A stretch of DNA of 41,527 nucleotides, from positions 1 to 41,527 of the forward strand of contig NZ_BILX01000059.1 of assembly GCF_004000785.1 (NCBI RefSeq), given 5' to 3'. A program made the position numbers and the translations under genes. Position 1 is the first letter of the stretch. Every line of letters begins with the position of its first letter. Under the pieces are notes generated by a model, which searched no databases, was not told the origin of the DNA, and saw only the letters and a program-made list of their open reading frames with translations. This stretch comes from Paenibacillus ehimensis NBRC 15659. Lineage in GTDB: Bacteria > Bacillota > Bacilli > Paenibacillales > NBRC-103111. Positions 24,229 through 32,750 of the stretch are shown one piece after another.

Positions 24229-25056
24229 ATGGTCAAACGGTTTGCATGGAAACGATATGCATACTTGGCTTTTGCGTTAATGGTGATGCTGGCCTGTTGG
24301 GAAACGAACCGTTCCAACGCGATGCTGGTTACGGCGGAGCGCGAAATGGAAGCGGGGAGCTCGATTCCGAAGGAAGCGATCCGTCTGCGCATTCTGGCCA
24401 ACTCCGACGCTCCGGCCGATCAATGGGTAAAGCGCGAAGTGCGCGACGCCGTGATGGAGCGGATGAAAAGCTGGACGAGTGAGCCTCAAGGAATCGAAGC
24501 GGCCCGGCAAACCTTGCGCGACCATCTGCCCGAGCTCGATAAGCTCGTCGGCGAAACGCTGCGCAAGAACGGTTTTGATTATACGTATCGCGTGGAACTG
24601 GGGATGGTCCCGTTCCCGGCTAAAGTATATAACAACGAAGTGTATCCCGCTGGGGAGTATGAAGCGCTGCGCATAGCCATCGGCGCCGCCGAAGGGCAGA
24701 ACTGGTGGTGCGTGCTGTTCCCGCCTTTATGCTTCGCAGACACGGGTGTCGTGAAAAAGAACAGCACGGCGTATGCCGCCGCTGCGGAAGAGTCTGCGGA
24801 AAATGGCGGAACGGCGAAAGGCGAGCATGCCCCGCCTTCGAAACGGGACGCTGCCGAAGCGGGAAAGAAAGATAAGTCAGAGGGCAAAAAAGGAAGCGCC
24901 GGAGGCGATCCCAAGGTGCGGAACGGAAAAGCGGCGGACAGCGGCAAGGCTCCCGTCCCATCCAAGGCTCAACCGGAAGCCCAGGATGCTCCGCAGCCGG
25001 AAGTGCGCTTCCTCTTATGGGATCTTATGAACAAAGTCGGCTCGTGGTTTGCCTGA
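24229..25056 (+). CDS. spoIIR: Stage II sporulation protein R
   Basis: SpoIIR is made in the forespore and secreted into the intermembrane space, where it triggers SpoIIGA to process pro-sigma-E in the mother cell. The 275-aa protein has an N-terminal signal or membrane segment (about 10-23). The conserved core includes IPKEAIRLRILANSD (46-60), DQWVKREVRDAVM and GQNWWCVLFPPLCF (156-169). A Lys/Ala/Gly-rich low-complexity stretch (about 182-258) precedes the conserved C-terminal EVRFLLWDLMNKVGSW. The position after prmC matches B. subtilis. A sigma-F-like promoter lies upstream. Confidence 0.93.
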   Translation: MVKRFAWKRYAYLAFALMVMLACWETNRSNAMLVTAEREMEAGSSIPKEAIRLRILANSDAPADQWVKREVRDAVMERMKSWTSEPQGIEAARQTLRDHLPELDKLVGETLRKNGFDYTYRVELGMVPFPAKVYNNEVYPAGEYEALRIAIGAAEGQNWWCVLFPPLCFADTGVVKKNSTAYAAAAEESAENGGTAKGEHAPPSKRDAAEAGKKDKSEGKKGSAGGDPKVRNGKAADSGKAPVPSKAQPEAQDAPQPEVRFLLWDLMNKVGSWFA

Positions 25057-25098
25057 TGCGGCGGCCCGTCCGGGCCGGTCTGTCAGGAAAGGAAGATA

Positions 25099-26166
25099 AT
25101 GAACATGACGACGGAAACAAAGGTGTGGAAAGTGAGCGCGGAAGCCCCTTCCCGGGAAGCATTGCTCGAAGCAGCCGCGCTGCTGCAGGACGGGCGGACG
25201 GTCGCGTTTCCGACCGAGACGGTGTACGGCCTCGGGGCGGACGCGAGGAATACGGAGGCCGTTGCGGACATTTTCGCAGCCAAGGGCAGGCCGTCGGATA
25301 ACCCGCTCATCGTTCATATCGCCGACAGGTCTCAGCTGGAGGAGCTGGTCGCTCCGCCGGAGGAGGCCGTTTTGCGTTTACTGGACGCCTTCTGGCCGGG
25401 ACCGCTGACCGTCGTGCTACAGGTCAAGCCGGGCGCGCTGTCTCCGCTCGTTACGGCAGGACTTTCCACGGTCGGGCTGCGCATGCCGGGCCACCCTGTC
25501 GCGCTCGGGCTGATCGCGGCCGCCGGCTGCCCGGTCGCTGCTCCAAGCGCGAACCGTTCCGGCCGTCCCAGCCCGACGAAGGCCTCGCACGTGCTGGGCG
25601 ATCTGGCGGGCCGCATTGCGGGAATCGTTGACGGAGGAGAGGCCGGGGTCGGTCTGGAGTCGACCGTGGTGGAATTTGCGGGCGATGCGCTTTATATTTT
25701 GCGGCCCGGCGGGATTACGGCAGACCAGCTTCGCGAAGCGCTGCCGGGTACCCCCGTAGTGGAGCCCCAGGCGGAGCACCGCGAGCCCAACGCTCCGCGC
25801 GCGCCGGGCATGAAATATGCGCATTATGCTCCGCGGGGGACGATGGTGCTTGTGCAAGGCGCATCGGACAAGCTCGTGCATGCCTGCATGCAGCGCGAGC
25901 TGGACGAAGCCCGGGCGCGAGGCGAGCGCACCGGCGTATTGACCTACGCGGAGCACGCGGACCGCTTCCACGCGGACCATATCGTGCCGTGCGGCCGCTT
26001 GGACGCCCTCGAAACGGTCGCCCATGGGCTGTACGCGGCACTGCGCGAGTTCGACGAAGCCGGGGTCGGCTTCATCGCTGCCGAAGCTTGCCCTGAAGAA
26101 GGCCTCGGGGCCGCGATTATGAACCGGTTGCGTAAAGCTGCCGGAGGCCGCGTTTTCACGGTGTAG
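25099..26166 (+). CDS. ywlC: Threonylcarbamoyl-AMP synthase (Sua5 type)
   Basis: Makes L-threonylcarbamoyl-AMP from threonine, bicarbonate and ATP for the t6A modification at position 37 of ANN-decoding tRNAs. At 355 aa it is the long Sua5 form, not the short TsaC. The YrdC domain (about 15-205) shows VAFPTETVYGLGADA, KGRPSDNPL and the SANRSG motif, and a Sua5 C-terminal domain follows (about 225-350). AGGAAG precedes ATG 25099. It is 42 nt after spoIIR, as in B. subtilis, where the gene is ywlC. Confidence 0.94.
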   Translation: MNMTTETKVWKVSAEAPSREALLEAAALLQDGRTVAFPTETVYGLGADARNTEAVADIFAAKGRPSDNPLIVHIADRSQLEELVAPPEEAVLRLLDAFWPGPLTVVLQVKPGALSPLVTAGLSTVGLRMPGHPVALGLIAAAGCPVAAPSANRSGRPSPTKASHVLGDLAGRIAGIVDGGEAGVGLESTVVEFAGDALYILRPGGITADQLREALPGTPVVEPQAEHREPNAPRAPGMKYAHYAPRGTMVLVQGASDKLVHACMQRELDEARARGERTGVLTYAEHADRFHADHIVPCGRLDALETVAHGLYAALREFDEAGVGFIAAEACPEEGLGAAIMNRLRKAAGGRVFTV

Positions 26167-26356
26167 CCTTTTTGGGCAGCTTCGCGTCTTCGGTTCCGTC
26201 TGACGGCAATCAAATTCATCGAACGCCGTGAAAGCACCGCCATGGGACTCACCCGCTTTCTGCGGATTCACCTTACTTGTGTCATATTATGGAATTCATG
26301 TTTGCCCTCTTGTCCGCATATGTTGGTTAAGAAGAGGACAGGGGGTAGGGGAAAGC

Positions 26357-26920
26357 ATGGATCTGGCATCGCCGCTGCTATGGGGACAATTCATTTCTAT
26401 CGGGTTTATGGCGCTGGCTCTCGGTTTGGATGCGTTATCACTGGGGCTAGGCATCGGCATGCGGGGCATTCGCAAGCTCGATATTGCCAAAATCAGCATC
26501 GTCACCGCCCTGTTCCACATTTTGATGCCGCTCGCGGGAATGTGGACGGGCGGCTATATCAGCGCGCTGATCGGCAAGGTCGCCACGATTGGCGGCGGCA
26601 TCCTCCTGCTGCTGCTCGGAGCGCACATGGTCTACAGCTCCTTGCGTTCGGAAGAATCCCCGACGTACGATCACCGTTCCTTTTGGGGGCTCATGCTGTT
26701 TTCGCTCAGCGTCAGTATCGATTCGTTCTCGGTCGGCGTGTCGCTCGGCATGTTCGCAGGGGATGTCCTCATGACCGTACTCATGTTCGGCACGGCAGGC
26801 GGTCTCATGTCGGTTGCCGGGCTGGTGCTTGGCCGAAGGGTCGGCGAATGGGTGGGAGAGTATGGCGAAGCGCTGGGCGGCGTCATTTTGCTTGCGTTTG
26901 GCATTCGATTTTTGTTGTGA
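26357..26920 (+). CDS. mntP: Manganese efflux pump MntP
   Basis: A 187-aa membrane protein of six helices that exports Mn(II). Acidic residues expected to carry the ion are present in the two repeats, LGLDALSLGLGIGM and SIDSFSVGVSLGM. ATG 26357 gives the family start; the frame runs upstream to 26228 without a good ribosome binding site. The 190-nt gap before it does not show the yybP-ykoY manganese riboswitch core that often precedes mntP, and I see no other clear signal there. B. subtilis has ywlD (mntP) at the same place. Confidence 0.92.
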   Translation: MDLASPLLWGQFISIGFMALALGLDALSLGLGIGMRGIRKLDIAKISIVTALFHILMPLAGMWTGGYISALIGKVATIGGGILLLLLGAHMVYSSLRSEESPTYDHRSFWGLMLFSLSVSIDSFSVGVSLGMFAGDVLMTVLMFGTAGGLMSVAGLVLGRRVGEWVGEYGEALGGVILLAFGIRFLL

Positions 26921-27020
26921 TAGATCCGCATCCGCCCTTGGGCGATTTAGAGGTAAATCGGATGCTTTTGAGGTAATATATAGGGGTAACCCATTTAGAT
27001 ACGAAAGAGGGGAGAATGCG

Positions 27021-27605
27021 ATGAACCGGATCTTGTTCGTATGTACCGGCAATACTTGCCGCAGTCCGATGGCGGAAGGATTGATGCGAAAAATACTGGC
27101 GGACGAAGGGCTGGCGGGGATTGAGGTGCGGTCCGCCGGGGTGGCCGCCCAAGACGGGACTCCGATCTCCGAGCACGCGGCGTTTGTGTTGAAATCGAAC
27201 GGCTGCATAGGGCCTCAGCGTTCCGCTGCTCTTTCGCAATCGACGGTCGAGTGGGCGGATTTGATTCTGACGATGACTTCTGCGCACAAAAGATATACGA
27301 TTCAACGCTTTCCAGAAACCGTGGACAAGATTCATACTTTGAAGGAATACGTGGAAGCCGATTCGGCAGCCGCGGCGAAAATCGCCGAAGTCGAAAGGCT
27401 GATGACCGATATTCAGCTGAAGCAAGCGCTGGCGAAGCCGGTAACGGATGAGGAGCGGTCCCGTATCGTAACGCTGCAGCGGGAACTGCCGAATCCGGAC
27501 ATCGCCGACCCGTTCGGCGGCTCGCTTCAGCAGTACGAGAGCTGTGCGGCCGAAATTCACGCCTGTCTAATCAAGCTTGCAGCCAAGCTGAAAGATGCCC
27601 GCTAA
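27021..27605 (+). CDS. ywlE: Protein-arginine phosphatase YwlE
   Basis: A low-molecular-weight phosphatase that removes phosphate from arginine residues, opposing McsB marking for ClpCP. The P-loop VCTGNTCRS has the nucleophile Cys8, Arg14 and Thr12; the threonine corresponds to Thr11 of B. subtilis YwlE, which selects phosphoarginine over phosphotyrosine. The general-acid Asp163 is in DPFGGS. At 194 aa it exceeds the usual 150 aa because a helical, charged insertion (about 112-161) precedes DPFGGS. GAGGGGAGA precedes ATG 27021. The insertion may change activity or partner binding. Confidence 0.92.
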   Translation: MNRILFVCTGNTCRSPMAEGLMRKILADEGLAGIEVRSAGVAAQDGTPISEHAAFVLKSNGCIGPQRSAALSQSTVEWADLILTMTSAHKRYTIQRFPETVDKIHTLKEYVEADSAAAAKIAEVERLMTDIQLKQALAKPVTDEERSRIVTLQRELPNPDIADPFGGSLQQYESCAAEIHACLIKLAAKLKDAR

Positions 27606-27641
27606 AGCTCCTTAGGTTACCGCTCAGGCGGCAAGATAGGC

Positions 27642-27670
27642 TTTACAGCGGGCGCAGAATCGGATATGAT
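27642..27670 (+). promoter_or_regulatory. Sigma-A promoter for rpiB-ywlG-glyA
   Basis: TTTACA (27642-27647) and TATGAT (27665-27670) are 17 bp apart, each matching consensus at five of six positions. The aptamer begins about 20 nt later. A perfect TATAAT at 27825-27830, after the riboswitch terminator, may mark a weaker second promoter that bypasses the switch. Confidence 0.75.
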
Positions 27671-27690
27671 GGACGTATACATGAAGGAAT

Positions 27691-27760
27691 CCCGATGTAA
27701 CTGGCGACGAGTGGGGGCAACCACAGTGGAGCATCGGGTCATACGGCCGGTCGCCTGGGC
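27691..27760 (+). ncRNA. ZTP riboswitch (pfl motif)
   Basis: P1 CCCGATG/CATCGGG (27691-27697 with 27732-27738) encloses AACTGGCG and a GTGG-GGGCAA-CCAC hairpin. A short linker leads to CCGGTCGCCTGGGC (27747-27760), and GGCG (27703-27706) pairs with CGCC (27752-27755) as the family's pseudoknot. ZTP/ZMP signals 10-formyl-tetrahydrofolate shortage; glyA in this operon supplies one-carbon folate. Confidence 0.94.
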
Positions 27761-27803
27761 AAAGAGCATCGCAAGCGGACACGCATGCGTCATGCTCTTT
27801 TTT
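27761..27803 (+). terminator. Expression-platform terminator of the ZTP riboswitch
   Basis: AAAGAGCAT (27761-27769) pairs with ATGCTCTTT (27792-27800), followed by more Ts. The stem begins directly at the end of the aptamer, so ligand binding should compete with it and turn expression on. Confidence 0.88.
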
Positions 27804-27866
27804 CGTTTTTGTCGCGGTTTGGGTTATAATGAAATCGACATTAGCGAGGAGGCGAATTAAAGAAAA

Positions 27867-28325
27867 ATGAAAATTGCAATGGGTGCGGATCATGCGGGGT
27901 ACCGACTGAAGGACGAGCTGAAGCCGCTGATCGAATCGTTGGGACACGAGGTTCAAGATTACGGCTGCAGCTGCGCCGATTCCGTCGATTACCCGGATTA
28001 TGCGCTGGCGGTGTGCGAGAAGGTGGCAGCGGGGGAAGCGGACAAAGGCATTCTGATTTGCGGGACGGGCATCGGCATGACCATCGCGGCCAACAAAGTG
28101 CCGGGCATCCGCTGCGCGCTCGTGCACGATTTGTTTTCCGCCAAAGCGACGCGGGAGCATAACGATTCGAACGTGCTCGCGCTGGGCGAGCGGGTCGTCG
28201 GCCCGGGGGTCGCGCAGGAAATCGTCAAGATTTGGCTCGAAACCGAGTTTTCGGAAGGCGAACGCCACCGGAACCGGGTGAACAAGGTCAAAGCGCTCGA
28301 AGATAAGTTCGCCATACATCCTTAA
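27867..28325 (+). CDS. rpiB: Ribose-5-phosphate isomerase B
   Basis: Interconverts ribulose 5-phosphate and ribose 5-phosphate in the pentose phosphate pathway. The 152-aa protein has GADHAGYRLKDEL at the N-terminus, catalytic Cys in ILICGTGIGM (about residue 65) and EHNDSNVLALGERVVG, all hallmarks of RpiB. GAGGAGGCG precedes ATG 27867. It is the first gene behind the ZTP riboswitch, which ties ribose supply for purines to the one-carbon gene glyA. Confidence 0.94.
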   Translation: MKIAMGADHAGYRLKDELKPLIESLGHEVQDYGCSCADSVDYPDYALAVCEKVAAGEADKGILICGTGIGMTIAANKVPGIRCALVHDLFSAKATREHNDSNVLALGERVVGPGVAQEIVKIWLETEFSEGERHRNRVNKVKALEDKFAIHP

Positions 28326-28358
28326 ATCGCCACACGGCAGGAAAAGAGGGTGAAATCG

Positions 28359-28973
28359 ATGACCGAACAGCCGAACGTTACTAGCGGAAAGGAAGCGGAT
28401 TCGCCTGTTTCAGCCGTCCGTGCGCAAGTCGAAACGATCGTCCGGGAACTGGTTCAGGCCGGGAAAATCGAGCCGGGTCAGCTTATCGTGATCGGGACGA
28501 GCACGAGCGAAGTGCTCGGCCGCCATATCGGCACCGGAGGCAGCGAAGCGGTCGCCAGGGAGATCTATGAAGCGGTCGAAGCGGTAAGGGCGGAAACCGG
28601 CTTCTTCCCGGTGTATCAATGCTGCGAGCATTTGAACCGGGCGCTTGTCGTGGAGCGGGAAGCGATGCGGCGGTACGGATTGGAGCAGGTGAGCGTCATT
28701 CCGATGCCGAAGGCCGGGGGTTCCATGGCCTCTTATGCCTACCGGAAGCTGGCCGACGCCGTCGTCGTCGAGACCGTGGCGGCGCATGCCGGTATCGATA
28801 TCGGAGGCACATTGATCGGGATGCATTTGAAGCGCGTAGCCGTACCGGTCCGGCCGTCGATCCGGCAGATCGGCGAGGCGCCCGTGCTGATGGCGGTCAC
28901 CCGTCCGAAGCTGATCGGCGGAGCCCGCGCCGTCTATTCGGCAGAGCCGCCGCGTGAAGGAAGCTGCGATTAA
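28359..28973 (+). CDS. ywlG: UPF0340 family protein YwlG
   Basis: A 204-aa member of the YwlG/TIGR01440 family, widespread in Firmicutes between rpiB and glyA and of unknown function. Recognisable blocks are VIGTSTSEVLGRHIG, CCEHLNRALVVE, VIPMPKAGGSMASYAY and HAGIDIGGTLIGMH. No signal peptide or membrane segment is seen. ATG 28359 is 7 nt after AAGAGGGTG; the frame extends to GTG 28350. Its place in the operon suggests a link to purine or one-carbon metabolism, by inference only. Confidence 0.88.
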   Translation: MTEQPNVTSGKEADSPVSAVRAQVETIVRELVQAGKIEPGQLIVIGTSTSEVLGRHIGTGGSEAVAREIYEAVEAVRAETGFFPVYQCCEHLNRALVVEREAMRRYGLEQVSVIPMPKAGGSMASYAYRKLADAVVVETVAAHAGIDIGGTLIGMHLKRVAVPVRPSIRQIGEAPVLMAVTRPKLIGGARAVYSAEPPREGSCD

Positions 28974-29024
28974 CAGTCATAATTCCAAATAAATCATTTT
29001 AACTATGAGGAGGATTTATTCATT

Positions 29025-30272
29025 ATGGAACAGTTGCGTAAACAAGATCCGAAAATCGTCGAGGCGATGAACCTGGAGCTCGGCCGTCAACGCGACAAAA
29101 TCGAGCTGATCGCTTCCGAGAACTTTGTCAGCCAAGCCGTGCTTGAAGCGATGGGTACGGTGCTGACCAACAAATATGCCGAAGGCTATCCGCATAAGCG
29201 CTACTACGGCGGCTGCGAATACGTCGATATCGTAGAGGACATTGCCCGCGACCGCGCGAAAGAACTGTTCGGCGCCGAGCATGCGAATGTGCAGCCGCAC
29301 TCCGGCGCGCAGGCGAACATGGCTGTCTATCTTGCGGCAGTGAAGCCCGGCGATACGATTCTCGGCATGAACTTGTCCCACGGCGGTCACTTGACGCACG
29401 GCAGCCCGGTGAACGCGTCCGGCATTCTGTACAATTTCGTCGAGTACGGCGTATCCGAGAAAGATGCCCGCATCGATTACGACGACGTCCGCAAAGCGGC
29501 GTTCAAGCATAGACCCCGCCTGATCGTAGCGGGCGCAAGCGCGTACTCGCGTACGATCGACTTTGAAGCGCTCGGCAAAATCGCCGAAGACGTAGGCGCG
29601 CTCTTCATGGTGGACATGGCGCATATCGCGGGTCTGGTCGCAGCCGGTCTGCACCCGAATCCGGTGCCGCATGCGCACTTCGTCACGACGACGACGCACA
29701 AAACGCTTCGCGGTCCGCGCGGCGGTTTGATTTTGTGCCGCAAGCCTTGGGCGGCGGCGATCGATAAAGCAGTCTTCCCGGGCACGCAAGGCGGTCCGTT
29801 GATGCACATCATCGCAGCGAAAGCCGTAGCGTTCGGCGAAGCGCTCCAACCGGAGTTCAAGACGTACGCGCAAAACGTCATCAACAACGCCAAAGCGCTG
29901 GCCGAAGCTTTGTCGGCCGAAGGCATCAACATCGTGTCCGGCGGTACGGACAACCACTTGATGCTCATCGACCTGCGCAGCCTGAACATTACCGGTAAAG
30001 AAGCCGAGCATCTGCTTGATGAAGTCGGCGTTACCGTCAACAAAAACGCGATTCCGTACGACCCGACCAGCCCGTTCGTAACAAGCGGCATCCGTCTGGG
30101 CACGCCGGCGGCAACGTCCCGCGGCATGAACGAAGAAGCGATGAAAACGATCGCGAAGATCATCTCTCTTACCCTGAAAAATCCGTCCGACGCGGCGGTG
30201 CATGACAAGGTGCGCGGGATGGTTAAAGATTTGACCGCACAGTTCCCGCTTTATTCGGGGCTTCAATATTAA
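29025..30272 (+). CDS. glyA: Serine hydroxymethyltransferase
   Basis: A PLP enzyme converting serine and tetrahydrofolate to glycine and 5,10-methylene-tetrahydrofolate. The 415-aa protein has the PLP-binding lysine at 226 in [14 protein letters not shown], with SENF at 31-34 and HSGAQANM at 92-99. GAGGAGGA lies upstream. Codon use is notably biased (consistent GC-ending optimal codons), which points to high expression. It is the third gene controlled by the ZTP riboswitch and ends at a terminator. Confidence 0.97.
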   Translation: MEQLRKQDPKIVEAMNLELGRQRDKIELIASENFVSQAVLEAMGTVLTNKYAEGYPHKRYYGGCEYVDIVEDIARDRAKELFGAEHANVQPHSGAQANMAVYLAAVKPGDTILGMNLSHGGHLTHGSPVNASGILYNFVEYGVSEKDARIDYDDVRKAAFKHRPRLIVAGASAYSRTIDFEALGKIAEDVGALFMVDMAHIAGLVAAGLHPNPVPHAHFVTTTTHKTLRGPRGGLILCRKPWAAAIDKAVFPGTQGGPLMHIIAAKAVAFGEALQPEFKTYAQNVINNAKALAEALSAEGINIVSGGTDNHLMLIDLRSLNITGKEAEHLLDEVGVTVNKNAIPYDPTSPFVTSGIRLGTPAATSRGMNEEAMKTIAKIISLTLKNPSDAAVHDKVRGMVKDLTAQFPLYSGLQY

Positions 30273-30285
30273 TTCCATTTTTTGC

Positions 30286-30325
30286 AAAAGAATCGGACCT
30301 TCCGCGTGAAGGGGCCGGTTCTTTT
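30286..30325 (+). terminator. Terminator after glyA
   Basis: AAAAGAATCGGACC (30286-30299) pairs imperfectly with GGCCGGTTCTTTT (30313-30325), with the T-run as the 3' side of the stem. Confidence 0.8.
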
Positions 30326-30419
30326 GTGTTGTTCGCTTCGGGTGGTCTCAAGATGCTCCAGCTATGCTCGGATCCTGGCTAATGGCAGGTTTGCCGCCCT
30401 TACCGCGTGTAGATTTTAT

Positions 30420-30435
30420 TGTTCCACGTGGATCA
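30420..30435. promoter_or_regulatory. Degenerate parS-like site
   Basis: TGTTCCACGTGGATCA matches the parS consensus TGTTNCACGTGAAACA at all but two positions, and its centre TCCACGTGGA is a perfect palindrome. It lies in the non-coding gap between glyA and upp. Confidence 0.45.
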
Positions 30436-30467
30436 TTTTTACCGAAGCTGCATATTTTTCACGCGAT

Positions 30468-30498
30468 TTGGGATTACTTCTTATAGTTGTGGTATAAT
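30468..30498 (+). promoter_or_regulatory. Sigma-A promoter for upp-mnaA
   Basis: A perfect TATAAT (30493-30498) with extended-10 TG (30490-30491). A -35 TTGGGA lies at 30468-30473, spacing 19. The start codon of upp is 43 nt downstream. Confidence 0.75.
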
Positions 30499-30540
30499 AG
30501 ACAAGGTTTGGCTTCATAGCGTTAGTAGGGGGAGCAAGGC

Positions 30541-31170
30541 ATGGGAAAAGTGTTTGTTTGCGATCATCCGCTGATCCAACATAAGTTAACGTACATACGG
30601 GACGAAAATACGACAACGAAAGACTTTCGCGAGCTTGTCGACGAGGTGGCCACGCTGATGGCCTACGAAATTACAAGAGACATTCCGCTGGAGAAGGTGA
30701 AGGTGCGCACGCCCGTAACCACGGCGGAAGGCCGGGTCATTTCCGGGCGGATGCTCGGGCTTATCCCGATTCTAAGGGCAGGGCTCGGTATGGTGGACGG
30801 CGTCCTGAAGCTCGTTCCGGCAGCCAAAGTGGGTCACATCGGATTGTACCGGGACCCGGAAACGCTGGAGCCGGTTGAATACTACGCCAAGCTGCCGACG
30901 GACGTCACGGAGCGCGAGCTGATCGTAATCGATCCGATGCTGGCTACGGGAGGGTCGGCTAATGCGGCTATCGAGGCGCTCAAGAAGCGCCGCTGCACCC
31001 AGATCAAGCTCATGTGCCTGATCGCCGCTCCCGAAGGCGTCCAAGCCGTACAACAGGCGCATCCGGACGTTGATATTTACGTAGCGGCCATCGACGATTA
31101 TTTGGACGACCACGGCTATATCGTGCCGGGGCTCGGGGACGCGGGCGACCGGTTATTCGGAACGAAATAA
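30541..31170 (+). CDS. upp: Uracil phosphoribosyltransferase
   Basis: Salvages uracil by joining it to PRPP to give UMP. The 209-aa protein has the PRPP-binding motif [15 protein letters not shown] (about 128-142), the PILRAGLGM segment and the uracil-binding [12 protein letters not shown] near the C-terminus. GGGGGAGCAAGGC precedes ATG 30541. It follows glyA and precedes the epimerase gene, as in B. subtilis. Confidence 0.97.
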   Translation: MGKVFVCDHPLIQHKLTYIRDENTTTKDFRELVDEVATLMAYEITRDIPLEKVKVRTPVTTAEGRVISGRMLGLIPILRAGLGMVDGVLKLVPAAKVGHIGLYRDPETLEPVEYYAKLPTDVTERELIVIDPMLATGGSANAAIEALKKRRCTQIKLMCLIAAPEGVQAVQQAHPDVDIYVAAIDDYLDDHGYIVPGLGDAGDRLFGTK

Positions 31171-31197
31171 AGGTTCGGGAAGGGGAAACCGCAAAGC

Positions 31198-32340
31198 ATG
31201 AAAAAAACCAAAGTCATTACGATTTTCGGGACAAGGCCGGAAGCCATCAAGATGGCTCCGCTGGTGAAAGAACTGGAGAAGCATCCGGATAAGATCGAGT
31301 CGCTCGTATGCGTTACGGCGCAGCACCGCCAGATGCTCGATCAAGTGCTCGATATTTTCAAAATCAAGCCCGACTACGATCTGGACGTCATGAAGGACCG
31401 CCAGACGTTGAACGAAATCACCATTCGCGTGCTGCAGGGACTTGACCCCGTGTTCAAGGAAGAGAAGCCGGACCTCATTCTCGTTCATGGCGATACGCTG
31501 ACAACGTTCCTTGCCAGCTATGCGGCATTTCTGCAGCAGATTCAAGTCGGGCACGTGGAAGCCGGACTGCGGACGTGGAACAAGCTCTCGCCGTACCCGG
31601 AAGAGATGAACCGTCAGCTTACGGGCGTGCTGGCCGATATGCATTTTGCGCCGACGAATTGGTCCGCTGGCAACCTGCGTAAAGAAAATAAGCCCGAGAA
31701 CGCGATCTATGTCACTGGCAACAGCGTGACGGATGTGTTTCAATATACGGTACAGGAGCAGTTTACCCATCCGGTGCTGGATTGGGCCAAGGGCAAGCGC
31801 CTCGTGCTGATGACCGCTCACCGCCGGGAGTCGCAGGGCGAGCCGCACCGGCAAATTTTCCGCGCCGTGCGCAGACTGGTCGACGAGTTTGAAGATATTG
31901 TCATCGTGTATCCGGTGCATCCGAGTCCGGCCGTCAAGGAACCGGCACACGAGATGCTCGGCGGGCATGAACGGATCAAGCTGCTTGAGCCGTTCGACGT
32001 GCTGGAGTTCCACAACTTTTACCGGCATGCGCACCTGATCCTGACCGATTCGGGCGGGATGCAGGAGGAAGCTCCTTCGTTCGGGGTGCCGGTGCTCGTG
32101 CTGCGCGAAACGACGGAGCGGCCTGAAGGCATCGATGCCGGGACGCTGGAGCTGGTGGGGACGGACGAACAGCATGTCTATGAACGGGCGAAAGCGCTGC
32201 TCAGCGACGAGGCGCTGTACGAGAGAATGAGCCGTTCGGCCAATCCTTATGGCGACGGAAAGGCGTCCGAACGGATCGTTCAGGCCATCCTTTACCATTT
32301 TGGTCATACGACGGACAGACCGGAGCCGTTCCAACCGTGA
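31198..32340 (+). CDS. mnaA: UDP-N-acetylglucosamine 2-epimerase (non-hydrolysing)
   Basis: Interconverts UDP-GlcNAc and UDP-ManNAc, supplying ManNAc for wall teichoic acid linkage units and other cell-wall polymers. The 380-aa protein has the family start VITIFGTRPEAIKMAPLVKE, VTAQHRQMLDQVL, VHGDTLTT, HVEAGLRT and the late TDSGGMQEEAPSFG active-site block. Purine-rich AGGGG precedes ATG 31198, 27 nt after upp. No clear T-tailed terminator follows; the next promoter starts 118 nt later. Confidence 0.95.
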   Translation: MKKTKVITIFGTRPEAIKMAPLVKELEKHPDKIESLVCVTAQHRQMLDQVLDIFKIKPDYDLDVMKDRQTLNEITIRVLQGLDPVFKEEKPDLILVHGDTLTTFLASYAAFLQQIQVGHVEAGLRTWNKLSPYPEEMNRQLTGVLADMHFAPTNWSAGNLRKENKPENAIYVTGNSVTDVFQYTVQEQFTHPVLDWAKGKRLVLMTAHRRESQGEPHRQIFRAVRRLVDEFEDIVIVYPVHPSPAVKEPAHEMLGGHERIKLLEPFDVLEFHNFYRHAHLILTDSGGMQEEAPSFGVPVLVLRETTERPEGIDAGTLELVGTDEQHVYERAKALLSDEALYERMSRSANPYGDGKASERIVQAILYHFGHTTDRPEPFQP

Positions 32341-32458
32341 CAATATATTGACAAACGCTACAGCGTACAGTTGCACTGTTTGGTTTGAAAGCCAAAAAAA
32401 CCTTGATATATCAACGTTTTTGTGATTTTTGTCATAGAAATAATGCCAAGTTGCACAA

Positions 32459-32488
32459 TTGACAAAAATGACTTTGCTTCGATAAAAT
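32459..32488 (+). promoter_or_regulatory. Sigma-A promoter of the atp operon
   Basis: A perfect -35 TTGACA (32459-32464) and -10 TAAAAT (32483-32488) are 18 bp apart. The upstream region is AT-rich. Transcription would start about 20 nt before the first gene. Confidence 0.85.
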
Positions 32489-32513
32489 ATACTAGGATTG
32501 TAGGGTGGCATCC

Positions 32514-32750
32514 ATGAATGAAAAGGATCCGTACAATCAGCCTTGGCGCGCGGCCGCTTTGGTCAGCGCTTTGGGGATCGACATTGTCGTATGCACAACG
32601 ATTGGGTATTTCATAGGGAGCTTGGCCGACAAACATTGGGGTGGCGGTACGAAGACTTGGGTGATCGGCGGGGTATTGATTGGTTTTGCAATCGGTATCT
32701 TTACGGTCGTACTGGTACTAAAACGGTTTCTGGAGGACAAACGGGAATAA
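32514..32750 (+). CDS. atpZ: AtpZ/AtpI-family accessory protein
   Basis: A 78-aa membrane protein with two helices (about 13-32 and 44-68) separated by a GGGTKTW turn, as in AtpZ, the small partner encoded ahead of atpI in many ATP synthase operons. AtpZ/AtpI are linked to c-ring assembly and Mg transport. ATG 32514 follows AGGGTGG by about 8 nt; a GTG at 32505 overlaps that site. The stop codon abuts the atpI start. Confidence 0.85.
   Translation: MNEKDPYNQPWRAAALVSALGIDIVVCTTIGYFIGSLADKHWGGGTKTWVIGGVLIGFAIGIFTVVLVLKRFLEDKRE

Noticed and set aside
26167..26356. Manganese (yybP-ykoY) riboswitch before mntP
   Set aside because: The family core sequences are not visible in this gap, so the expected element is not supported.
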